DNA of 64,000 nt from Ancylomarina sp048268005 (lineage in GTDB: Bacteria > Bacteroidota > Bacteroidia > Bacteroidales > Marinifilaceae), in the NCBI GenBank assembly GCA_048268005.1, contig JBLWWJ010000005.1, forward strand, positions 1 through 64,000, given 5' to 3'. This document shows, one piece after another, positions 1 to 7,476 of this stretch. Under the pieces are notes generated by a model that did not search any database, was not told where the DNA came from, and saw nothing but the letters and a program-made list of their open reading frames with translations. Numbering within the stretch: position 1 is the first letter of the stretch; every line of letters begins with the position of its first letter. The translations under genes were made by a program, and so were the position numbers.

Positions 1-79
1 GTCTAAATCTCAGCCCTGATTTCTTCAAATTTCCTACCCCTAAAAGGACTTCGTCGATTTTCATTTCGCAGCAGCTTCC

Positions 80-106
80 TACCCCTATATCCCCTAAAGG
101 GGACTT
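80..106. repeat. Left copy of CCCCTAAAGGGG palindromic repeat
   Basis: A TACCCC box (80-85) is followed by CCCCTAAAGGGGACTT (91-106). A degenerate direct copy lies at about 31-51. The same boxes occur in inverted order at 672-695, so the DUF559 gene lies between two inverted copies. The core CCCCTAAAGGGG is near-self-complementary and would form a short stem in either strand. Seen directly; function unknown. Confidence 0.6.
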
Positions 107-151
107 AAAATAAACAGCTAGTAACCGACACCTTAAGTGTTGGGATATAAA

Positions 152-550
152 CTATTCCAACTCCAATTTACGTTTGACACAAATATCATTTACATCCCTT
201 ATCACTTGGTCTATATCCTCACCAATCTCTTCATTTGTAAAACGAATAATTTTTATTCCCCAATAATTCATCTCAGCTTCACGACCAATATCATACTCCT
301 TTTGTTCACCATTTAAATGCATACCTCCATCAATTTCAATTACTAATTTTAAGCTATGACAATAGAAATCAGCTATAAAAATATCTATAGGATGCTGAGC
401 TCTAAAACGTAAACCTTGTACTTGTTTATTTCTTAATAATTCCCAAAGCTTTAATTCTGTCAAAGTCATATTTTCCCTCAAACACTTTGCTTTTTCAAAA
501 ATGTGTGGCTTTGCATTATAAAACATTGATACTTGATCAGTTAAACTCAC
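152..550 (-). CDS. DUF559 domain endonuclease-like protein
   Basis: A 132-residue protein of the DUF559 group, small proteins with a PD-(D/E)XK-like fold related to the very-short-patch-repair nuclease Vsr. An N-terminal helix-rich part with TLTELKLWELLRN is followed by the core FRAQHPIDIFIADFY, the acidic strand LVIEIDGGMHL and the C-terminal IKIIRFTNEEI, which together match the family pattern. Length is normal for the family. It stands alone, is transcribed on the minus strand, and is bracketed by inverted copies of a CCCCTAAAGGGG repeat at 80-106 and 672-695. Nuclease activity and any link to the repeats are inference. Confidence 0.8.
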   Translation of the reverse strand: MSLTDQVSMFYNAKPHIFEKAKCLRENMTLTELKLWELLRNKQVQGLRFRAQHPIDIFIADFYCHSLKLVIEIDGGMHLNGEQKEYDIGREAEMNYWGIKIIRFTNEEIGEDIDQVIRDVNDICVKRKLELE

Positions 551-671
551 ACTTACATTTATTTAATATTCAAACTCTTATCTCACGATCCCTAATGAAC
601 TTCATCGAATACAGTTTCGCTACAGTTGCCAACCTTTAAAACCTCCAGGGAGTCCAAAAGAGACTACATGT

Positions 672-695
672 AAGCCCCTTTAGGGGTTTGGGGTA
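672..695. repeat. Right, inverted copy of CCCCTAAAGGGG repeat
   Basis: AAGCCCCTTTAGGGG (672-686) followed by GGGGTA (690-695) is the inverted counterpart of the boxes at 80-106: TACCCC, a short spacer, CCCCTAAAGGGG, CTT when read on the minus strand. Such palindromic intergenic repeats are common in Bacteroidota genomes; here they flank a nuclease-like gene. Confidence 0.6.
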
Positions 696-812
696 TAAAA
701 GCATTAAAAACAAAACGCTGATTATATATGATTTTCACATTCATATATCAATCATATTGTAATCATTTTAAATCTGTGTCTAATGAAATTTCAGATAATA
801 CATTTCTCGTCC

Positions 813-1238
813 TTAGGTAATATAAGTCTTTAAATCCTGCAAGAGGGCTTTATATAAAGGATTAAGGAAATCAGTAACACCTTCATTTTTTTCTAAATCC
901 CATCTTGTGGTCCATGATACAAATGAGGAATTATTCTCAGTTACAGGAAATACAGTCAATTCTCCTACATAGCCAAAAAGGTTATCTTTTGAAACAGGTC
1001 CCGGTCCATCATCTATACTGTAGCTAAACTTTCTGGCCTTATTATCAAATGATAATAAGGTTTCGTAAAAGGTTCCATTGACAATTCTCTTGGCTCCAAC
1101 TTCAAAAAAGGATTTATCTCCTACAATTTCAACTTTAGCTATGACGTTTCTGGCCCATGATAACTCATGAAAATTTCTCAACACATCCCATACTTTCTCT
1201 GCAGGGGCTTCGATTACAATTGAATTATAACATCCCAT
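813..1238 (-). CDS. SRPBCC (START-like) family protein
   Basis: A 141-residue protein of the SRPBCC/polyketide-cyclase superfamily, which binds hydrophobic ligands in a deep helix-grip cavity. The N-terminal strand NSIVIEAPAEKVWDVL with the following WARNVI segment, and the central W-x-T-RWDLE strand, are the usual family signals. No signal peptide, so cytoplasmic. It is followed on the same strand by the glutamate-synthase-like gene 69 bp away, but their start/stop orientation (both minus) makes this gene the downstream partner. Ligand unknown. Two more SRPBCC proteins lie at 11490-11924 and 21419-21880. Confidence 0.75.
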   Translation of the reverse strand: MGCYNSIVIEAPAEKVWDVLRNFHELSWARNVIAKVEIVGDKSFFEVGAKRIVNGTFYETLLSFDNKARKFSYSIDDGPGPVSKDNLFGYVGELTVFPVTENNSSFVSWTTRWDLEKNEGVTDFLNPLYKALLQDLKTYIT

Positions 1239-1307
1239 TTTTTTTAAGTTTAGTGGTTGATAAAATATAATTTGTGGCTTATGTATTAATCATACAGCTC
1301 ATGAATA

Positions 1308-2858
1308 TCACTTTACTCCTCCAAAATTAATTCCCGTTAAATCAGCCATTTCTTTTTTCCATGTTGTGATATCATTCTCATTAAACTGATTGAGATGATG
1401 ATGTCCACAGGCACGCGCCATCACTTTCATCAATTCAGTAGATGCCGTAAAGAAATTACATAACTGTTTAGCCGATTGATCGACCTTAATTCGTTTACGC
1501 AATTCGGGCTTTTGGGTTGCAACGCCAGCCGGGCAATTGTTGGTATGGCACATTCTTGCAGCAACACAACCGATTGACTGAATGGCTGAATTGGCCAGAG
1601 CCACACCATCTGCACCCAAGGCCATGGCTTTAATAAAGTCATCGGGAACTCGTAAACCACCTGTAATAATCAGAGTCACATCCTTTCTGTTGCGCTGATC
1701 AAGGTACTGACGAGCCCTTGCCAGAGCAGGAATGGTAGGGACTGAAATATTGTTTCTAAAGATTAAAGGAGCAGCGCCTGTGCCTCCTCCGCGGCCATCA
1801 AGTATGATATAATCGGCGGAAGCATCCAATGCAAACTGAATATCGGCTTCGATATGGTTGGCAGATAATTTAAAACCAATGGGAATCCCTCCTGTTATCT
1901 CACGAACCTTATTGGCAAAATTCTTAAAATCTTCAATTGTATGCAAGTCATCAAAAGTTGGTGGAGAAACAGCTGCTGTCCCTTCTTCCAACTTACGCAC
2001 CTGGGCGATCTTACCGACAACCTTATTAGCAGGAAGATGTCCTCCCGTACCTGTCTTTGCTCCCTGTCCACCTTTAAAGTGAAAGGCCTGCACACGTTTC
2101 AGCTTATCCCATTCAAAACCAAACTTAGCTGAAGCGTATTCATAAAAGTATTTACTGTTGGCCTGCTGTTCTTCATCCAGCATACCACCCTCACCCGAAC
2201 AGATTCCTGTTCCAGCCAGTTCTGCTCCTTTAGCCAATGCCGTTTTAGCTTCTTCAGACAAAGCACCAAAGCTCATATCGGAAACAAAAAGAGGAATATC
2301 TAATCGTAATGGTTTTTTCGCATTGGGGCCAATGATCAGCTCTGAACCAACTGGGACATCTTCCATGAGAGGCTTGGTTGCCATTTGAGCCACCAATAAC
2401 TGAATATCTTTCCACTGTGGGAGCTCAGGGCCAGGAACACCCATGGCATCCACTTCGCCATGATGTCCCGTTTTAGATAAACCATCGCGGGCCAAAGCTT
2501 TGATATAAGCCAATGTCGGCTCTTCTTTAGTTGGCTCACCCAAGGCAGGTTTCTTTTCTTCAGACTTCTTATCTGAATCCTCATCCTTTAGACTTTTGTG
2601 CGTTCCGTCGCAATAAGGCAGATTTTTACTCTGCTTACACATACATAAATAAGCTTCTCCAGTTTCTTCAGGATTAAAGAATAAAGGCTTAAAAGAAGTA
2701 CTAATATGAGAGCCGTCGCAAAAGGGTTGGGACTTTGATTCCCCGCATGCACAAAAATACAAATCATCATCTTTCTGCAATTGTACAGCTATAGGTTTCT
2801 TACCTGCTTGTTTTGGTTCACTCATGGGATCAGATTTTAAATTTGGATTACCCTTCAA
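1308..2858 (-). CDS. CDGSH-glutamate synthase-related fusion protein
   Basis: A 516-residue fusion. Two CDGSH iron-sulfur modules come first: CACGESKSQPFCDGSH near residues 36-51 and CMCKQSKNLPYCDGTH near 72-87, each with the Cys-x-Cys...Cys-x3-His ligands of a [2Fe-2S] cluster. After a charged linker follows the FMN-binding glutamate synthase central domain (about 115-500), with SDMSFGALS, HFKGGQGAKTG, DGRGGGTGAAP and ITGGLRVPDDF. CVAARMCHTNNC supplies three cysteines for the [3Fe-4S] cluster of GltS-type enzymes. The amidotransferase domain of real GltB is absent, so it is a stand-alone oxidoreductase whose substrate is not known. An alternative start is MSEPKQ twelve codons later. Confidence 0.85.
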   Translation of the reverse strand: MKGNPNLKSDPMSEPKQAGKKPIAVQLQKDDDLYFCACGESKSQPFCDGSHISTSFKPLFFNPEETGEAYLCMCKQSKNLPYCDGTHKSLKDEDSDKKSEEKKPALGEPTKEEPTLAYIKALARDGLSKTGHHGEVDAMGVPGPELPQWKDIQLLVAQMATKPLMEDVPVGSELIIGPNAKKPLRLDIPLFVSDMSFGALSEEAKTALAKGAELAGTGICSGEGGMLDEEQQANSKYFYEYASAKFGFEWDKLKRVQAFHFKGGQGAKTGTGGHLPANKVVGKIAQVRKLEEGTAAVSPPTFDDLHTIEDFKNFANKVREITGGIPIGFKLSANHIEADIQFALDASADYIILDGRGGGTGAAPLIFRNNISVPTIPALARARQYLDQRNRKDVTLIITGGLRVPDDFIKAMALGADGVALANSAIQSIGCVAARMCHTNNCPAGVATQKPELRKRIKVDQSAKQLCNFFTASTELMKVMARACGHHHLNQFNENDITTWKKEMADLTGINFGGVK

Positions 2859-2984
2859 TTTAAAAACTATTTACCAATTATTCATAATATGATTGTCCCT
2901 AATTTTCTAAAACAAAAGCAGATCCAGATCAAAAAGTACCGATTACACCTAGAGCTTTTAAAATAAACTTATCCGTAATAGAAA

Positions 2985-3008
2985 AGCCACAATCCAATGA
3001 TCGTGGCT
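2985..3008 (-). terminator. Intrinsic terminator after the small membrane gene
   Basis: AGCCAC (2985-2990) pairs with GTGGCT (3003-3008), extended by AAT/ATT inside, and on the minus strand the stem runs into TTTTC. It lies 40 bp after the stop of the gene at 3048-3224. Confidence 0.55.
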
Positions 3009-3047
3009 CTTATTCTTTAATATGAATCTGTGCAAGTGCTATTATCT

Positions 3048-3224
3048 TTATTCAGACACCTCTTCTTTTCTACGACAAGGACAATATTTAAACATGAGTA
3101 TAGCCAGACACATAAGCAGATAACCCGATATAGCAACCCACTTATTAAGTGAATACAGGTCAAACAGATCAATGATTAGGATAACAGCTCCCATTAGGGC
3201 CAATAGATAGGGTATGTATTTCAT
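3048..3224 (-). CDS. Small two-helix membrane protein
   Basis: A 58-residue open frame that starts with ATG at 3224 (MKYIPYLLALMGAV...) and stops with TAA at 3048. Two hydrophobic helices (about residues 4-20 and 29-46) are separated by a short polar turn with DLYSLNKW, and the C-terminus is cytoplasmic-type, with a CPCRRKEE tail. It is followed by an intrinsic terminator. The composition, the hairpin topology and the terminator make it a likely real gene although short; similar 50-70 residue proteins are frequent in Bacteroidota. Function unknown. Confidence 0.6.
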   Translation of the reverse strand: MKYIPYLLALMGAVILIIDLFDLYSLNKWVAISGYLLMCLAILMFKYCPCRRKEEVSE

Positions 3225-3348
3225 ATATGATTATCTTTTTTTTAAAGACCCGAATATAAGGTATTAGGCCATTATACTCAAATTTCAACCCTTATGTTTT
3301 TTTAGAGTTAGTCATAAATCATCGTTTTATATACAGACTCTTTGATTA

Positions 3349-4035
3349 TCACTTAGAACCGCCTCGTTTGGTTATAATTGATATGACCCCCTGACCACCA
3401 CGAAGCCCATAAATAGCAGCAGCATTGCCTTTTATAACTTTTATACTGGCTATCTCACTAGTAGGTAAATCTTCTATCATTGATTGATCAATAATGTTAC
3501 CATTGAGTTCGTATAAAACAAGATTGGAACCAACAATAGACGTTTCTCCTCTTATCATCACACTCCTATTCACTATTCGCAAGGATGGAAACTCATTTTT
3601 AAGAATTTCTATATAATCGCTATATTTTGAATAATCTTTAATAGCAGGTTTTGTCTTTCGTAATTTTTCAAATTGATCAATTTGAAGAATATGACCTTTT
3701 TTAATAGCCAGTTTTGATGCCTCTGCCGACTTTAACAATCGCATATTGGCTATCAAAGATTGAGAATTCTTCTTTTTTACTTTGATGCTTAATTCTTTGA
3801 AACCAGCTGCTGTAATAAGCAGTTTATCCTTTTCATGACAAGTACAAGTAAAACTGCCATCCAAATCGGTTTTAACAGGTGTTTCACTACCAGGCACCAT
3901 CACATTTGCATAAACAACCGGTACGCTGTTAAAAGTGACCACTTTGCCTTTCACTTCTATCTTTTGAGCCAATAGATTATGATTGGAGAAAACAAAAAGC
4001 AGTAGAACGAGAACTAATTTATTTTTTTTCATCAT
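3349..4035 (-). CDS. Carboxypeptidase-regulatory plus TonB-plug protein without barrel
   Basis: A secreted protein of about 228 residues. Signal peptide MMKKNKLVLVLLLFVFSNHNLLAQ, then a carboxypeptidase-D-regulatory-like beta sandwich (VKGKVVTFNSVPVVYANV), a linker, and a TonB-receptor plug fragment near the C-terminus (IASIKVIKGNAAAIYGLRGG, then VISIITKRGG). The frame stops right after the plug, so there is no transmembrane barrel. Such barrel-less plug proteins recur in Bacteroidota; they may be periplasmic partners of receptors or remnants. I chose the first Met of the MMKK pair because it gives the best signal peptide; an in-frame ATG lies seven codons upstream at 4056. Confidence 0.75.
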   Translation of the reverse strand: MMKKNKLVLVLLLFVFSNHNLLAQKIEVKGKVVTFNSVPVVYANVMVPGSETPVKTDLDGSFTCTCHEKDKLLITAAGFKELSIKVKKKNSQSLIANMRLLKSAEASKLAIKKGHILQIDQFEKLRKTKPAIKDYSKYSDYIEILKNEFPSLRIVNRSVMIRGETSIVGSNLVLYELNGNIIDQSMIEDLPTSEIASIKVIKGNAAAIYGLRGGQGVISIITKRGGSK

Positions 4036-4056
4036 CAAAAACTTCAAATTAAACAA

Positions 4057-4369
4057 TGCTAAGTTAAGTATTCAATTAATTTCAATAACGCATCCCAAAC
4101 AACGGACAATAAGATAGATAGCTATGAATTTATGAAAAATAAACAGTAAACAATAAATATACCCCATATTAAATACAAAGCACACATTAAATAGAATAAG
4201 TCTATATAAACACGCCTCTCCTTCGGCGAAACTCCGACTTCACACTGTATCCAGATAAGTTTTAAAAACAAAAGAGCTGCAATTCATATTGCAACTCTTT
4301 TTATTGGCCTGACATTCGTCCTAAGAAGGAACATTAATAAAGATCTATTCCCATAGAAAAACAGATCTT
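4057..4369. other. AT-rich gene-free stretch
   Basis: No coding frame is supported. It holds the promoter region of the upstream minus-strand gene and, at 4271-4300, the terminator of the 4370-4990 operon. I see nothing else. Confidence 0.5.
4271..4300 (-). terminator. Intrinsic terminator of the 4.4-7.3 kb operon
   Basis: AAAGAG (4271-4276) pairs with CTCTTT (4295-4300), and TGCAAT (4278-4283) pairs with ATTGCA (4288-4293). The stem is flanked by A and T runs, so it could work on both strands; it lies 70 bp past the stop of the last gene of the minus-strand operon. Confidence 0.65.
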
Positions 4370-4990
4370 TTACCTCCCATCTCTCAGGTTGTATTCGTAT
4401 ACAATAAGTTCGATATCACGGTTTTTATAGGTTTTATTTTTGATCTTCTCAGTAATTACGGGGCAATCCTTGAAAAACCTAAGCCCTGTTTTTCGAAGTC
4501 CTCTACCCAAACCATTACCAACTTTTGTGACAGGTTCTACTATATGACTATCATTCATACAGATATAATAGAAAGTTGTTCCACCTCCCATAGAGAAACC
4601 AAGTGAAACACCCATATTCCCCCCTCCGGCCATACCGCCCATAGGGGTATTGTTTTCAAAGTGTTCCGAATACAGACTCATTTTCCCCTTAACACACAAT
4701 TTCAATAGTTTAGGACGCTTCACATGCTTCTTTTTTATCATTTTATAATGATAGGTATTCATTCCGAAATCCTCCTCAATCTTCAAAACTTTGATTTCTC
4801 GATATGTATAGGTTCGGGCTTCACTGTTTTTGTCCTTTCTGAACTTAACGGTTTGGTCTTTTTTAATTCTGGCTAAGCCCTTGAGTTTTTCTCCTGATCG
4901 AAGTGTTATAAGAGCTTCTTTTTTCTGTGCGAAAGCTACTGAACTGATTAGCCACAAGAATAAAACAATTAGATATTTAGTTATCTTCAT
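4370..4990 (-). CDS. Secreted protein of unknown function
   Basis: A 206-residue protein with a clear signal peptide (MKITKYLIVLFLWLISSVAFAQ). The mature part starts with a compact beta region carrying ITLRSGEKLKGLARI and RTYTYREIKVLKI, a pattern seen in small Bacteroidota proteins that start with a DUF4369- or Sm-like barrel, followed by a Gly/Met-rich stretch (GGMAGGGNMGVSLGFSMGGG) and a charged tail. It is the last gene of an operon with the aspartic protease 17 bp upstream. I cannot assign a function; the location is probably periplasm or outer-membrane inner face. Confidence 0.65.
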   Translation of the reverse strand: MKITKYLIVLFLWLISSVAFAQKKEALITLRSGEKLKGLARIKKDQTVKFRKDKNSEARTYTYREIKVLKIEEDFGMNTYHYKMIKKKHVKRPKLLKLCVKGKMSLYSEHFENNTPMGGMAGGGNMGVSLGFSMGGGTTFYYICMNDSHIVEPVTKVGNGLGRGLRKTGLRFFKDCPVITEKIKNKTYKNRDIELIVYEYNLRDGR

Positions 4991-5007
4991 TTTAATATTT
5001 TATTTAA

Positions 5008-6315
5008 CTACTCTACAGAGATAAACATATGCTTATAGCTTAAAACAACTTTATCAAATTTCTGTAAGAAGTCTGTTCCAAAGATGCCATCCTCACACCA
5101 GCTATGCATGGCCTTTTCTGTACTAACCTGCACGTGGTTAAAATTGAATTCATAGCCTTCAAGTTCAAACATAGTTAGTGGTAATCGAAATGACTTCTGA
5201 GTTGAAACACCTCCGAAACCACCAATTCGAAGTGAATCACTAATTCCTAGCTTATTTACTCCAAGCTTATTTCTCTCGTAATAATGATGGGTTAAATAGG
5301 TCTGTACATTCCCCGTGTCGAAATGCATCAAGCAAGGCTTACTATTTAAGCTTAGTCTTAAGTAGGGTTGTCGATTTTTCATCACCAAATTGCTTCCACT
5401 TTTTGGTAAGATTGATAATTGAGCCGGAAACAAAATTTTCTTCTTTTTAGGCCGAAAAATCACCTCTCCAAGCGCATTAAAAATGTCCGCTCCCAATACG
5501 GCAAAATCATTTAGTGTTGTATCTGTTACAATTTTAGGTACAACATAAAAGATTGGATTGTAACACGTGACCTCACCAAAACTTAAACTATCCGTTGTTC
5601 CTAACCATGCTGTTCCTTTGCCAACACCTACCATGGGAATAGAATCAGCAATTTTGACTAATCCCAAGCTTTTAGCTGTACTTTCCGTTAATAAACTATA
5701 CTTCGGGCAACCCGTATCGAAAATCATCGGTAAATCAATATTATTTATTTTAGCATTTACCATTAAGCTCTCTCCTCTGCCTGCTTTATCCAAATGAAAG
5801 TCTATTTCACAATCTTTATCGGGACGTACCACTTTAAATGCTTTGACTTTAGCTAAAGATCTGTTAAGCTCCAACTTATTCTGAAGAATATCTCTGATTT
5901 GTCCCAAAGGCACTTCTTTAGTCTGCTCAAGAAAGGATTGTAAAAGCTTAACAGCCCCTATAAAATCATATTTATTCTCGTATACATCTGCATAGAGATA
6001 GATAAAATTAGCAATAGTCCCAATTCCCAGTTGAGCCTGATAATCTTCATTGCTCAGTAAGTCTTCAAAAGCCATTATGCCTTTATCAGGTTGGTTAAAA
6101 GCTACAGCAAGCATAGCTTCCGACATACAATTCAACATTGGAATAATGCTATCTTTCAGACACTCATGTTGCTTTTGCAATTCAAACATATCATCACCAC
6201 CAATCAATTGACCAATTAGTGCATTGGGATTTTGAGCTTGTACAGCCTGGCACGAGATAATTAAATATATAGCCACTAAACTAATTGCGTAAGTTATTTT
6301 ATCCTTCATTATCAA
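5008..6315 (-). CDS. Two-lobed pepsin-like aspartic protease family protein
   Basis: A 435-residue exported protein. A signal peptide (YAISLVAIYLIISCQAVQAQ) is followed by a helical TPR-like region (about 45-150), then two retropepsin-like lobes. The first lobe has the catalytic motif FDTG at residues 199-202 and the second FDTG at 332-335, with ADIFN and GTDFLQ strands as the partners that usually close each active-site half. Single-lobe retropepsin-like proteins are common in Bacteroidota; here both lobes are in one chain, as in pepsin. It lies 6 bp after the PH-domain gene and 17 bp before the next, so it is in an operon. A second in-frame start (MKDK) is two codons in. Confidence 0.8.
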   Translation of the reverse strand: MIMKDKITYAISLVAIYLIISCQAVQAQNPNALIGQLIGGDDMFELQKQHECLKDSIIPMLNCMSEAMLAVAFNQPDKGIMAFEDLLSNEDYQAQLGIGTIANFIYLYADVYENKYDFIGAVKLLQSFLEQTKEVPLGQIRDILQNKLELNRSLAKVKAFKVVRPDKDCEIDFHLDKAGRGESLMVNAKINNIDLPMIFDTGCPKYSLLTESTAKSLGLVKIADSIPMVGVGKGTAWLGTTDSLSFGEVTCYNPIFYVVPKIVTDTTLNDFAVLGADIFNALGEVIFRPKKKKILFPAQLSILPKSGSNLVMKNRQPYLRLSLNSKPCLMHFDTGNVQTYLTHHYYERNKLGVNKLGISDSLRIGGFGGVSTQKSFRLPLTMFELEGYEFNFNHVQVSTEKAMHSWCEDGIFGTDFLQKFDKVVLSYKHMFISVE

Positions 6316-6321
6316 GATTAT

Positions 6322-6699
6322 TTATAAGACGTGAGATGCCAGAACCTGTTGAACTTCATAAACATTCACGGATTTATTAAATTGCTTTCTGATACTTGGT
6401 TCCAGTTCACTGGACACCCAAATTTTTAATTCTGCATCCAAATCGAAGGTGCCATTGGTTTCAATACTAAACCTGGAAATGCTTTTATAAGAAATTGATT
6501 TGTATTCGGTTTTACTACCTGTAATACCTTGCTTATCGACCAATATTAATCGTTTATTCGTAAAAATGAAGGTATCCCGAATCAGTTTAAATCCCAATTC
6601 TATTGTCTCGCCTTCGATAAGGAGTTGATTGTATTTTTTAATTAATTCTTCCTGACTTACTGCGCCTGCATTCCCTATAATTGCTGATAATAATCCCAT
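6322..6699 (-). CDS. Bacterial PH-domain protein
   Basis: A 125-residue cytoplasmic protein. After an N-terminal helix (SQEELIKKYNQLLIEGETIELGF) comes a pleckstrin-homology-like beta barrel with FIFTNKRLILVDKQGI, ISYKSISRFSIE and a closing helix VYEVQQVLASHVL. This is the layout of the bPH (YvbH/DUF1696-like) family. The partner or lipid bound is unknown. It lies between a membrane protein gene (59 bp upstream) and the protease gene (6 bp downstream), probably in the same transcript. Confidence 0.8.
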   Translation of the reverse strand: MGLLSAIIGNAGAVSQEELIKKYNQLLIEGETIELGFKLIRDTFIFTNKRLILVDKQGITGSKTEYKSISYKSISRFSIETNGTFDLDAELKIWVSSELEPSIRKQFNKSVNVYEVQQVLASHVL

Positions 6700-6758
6700 T
6701 TCTAATAATTAGATTTCTGATTTTGTTTTATTACACCTCGTTTATTCAAACCTTATGT

Positions 6759-7265
6759 CTACTTATCGTAAAGAAGTTTTAGACGCTTCATGGCTCCAAT
6801 GGATAAAGGAATGGCAAAAACACAAGCAGCCATAACAGCTCCAACATAACTAATGATGTTTTCATTGGAAAATAGAGTGTGCATAAAAGATTCGTATGAT
6901 TCAATACCCAGGCCTTTCTTTACGATCATACCAACAAAAGCTCCCAGCGATAATGCAAACATCACTTTTAACATGACTGTGCTTATCTTCGCATCCTTCA
7001 TTTTAAGCCAATTATTAGCTTCTCTTCTCTCTCGCGTTTTATCATTTACAGAGATTATTATATAAACGATCCCCCCTATAACACTTCCAAACAGACATGC
7101 AACCAGAAGTTTCATTGATTCTTTATCAAATAACATTCCCAAATCAATACGCTGATTTATTACAGATTGCGTTATAAATTGATAGGAAAATACACCTAAA
7201 ATAATTCCTAGAAGGAAATATCTTCCTAAGAACAAATACTTTGATTGCTTAATTTTACTCAACAT
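6759..7265 (-). CDS. Four-helix membrane protein of unknown function
   Basis: A 168-residue protein with four hydrophobic segments, near residues 11-32, 47-68, 93-113 and 137-157, joined by charged loops (NDKTRERREANNWLKMKDAK). There is no recognisable domain. It begins the minus-strand group that runs through the PH-domain protein and the aspartic protease, so it could provide a membrane anchor or sensor for that group, which is inference. The start ATG at 7265 is preceded by an A-rich region. Confidence 0.65.
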   Translation of the reverse strand: MLSKIKQSKYLFLGRYFLLGIILGVFSYQFITQSVINQRIDLGMLFDKESMKLLVACLFGSVIGGIVYIIISVNDKTRERREANNWLKMKDAKISTVMLKVMFALSLGAFVGMIVKKGLGIESYESFMHTLFSNENIISYVGAVMAACVFAIPLSIGAMKRLKLLYDK

Positions 7266-7388
7266 ACCTTTTCTTTTAAAATTAACATGTCATCAAATTT
7301 ATGAAAAGAATCTAATAAACAGTATATATAACATTTGTATATACCTACGACCTTATAAAATAGAATCCTTCTACTTAGGCTTTAGGTT

Positions 7389-7423
7389 AAAAAAAAAGGA
7401 GTAGACTAATAAAGCCTACTCCT
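7389..7423 (-). terminator. Intrinsic terminator of clpB
   Basis: AGGAGTAG (7397-7404) pairs perfectly with CTACTCCT (7416-7423), and the minus strand continues into a run of nine T. It lies 54 bp past the clpB stop. Confidence 0.8.
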
Positions 7424-7476
7424 AATCACTCAAACATAACTAACCAACTATGAATTTATTTTAAGCCTCAGAAATT

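Noticed and set aside
1430..2770. Open frames in other frames of the GltS-fusion gene
   Set aside because: They are shadows of a strongly conserved coding region.
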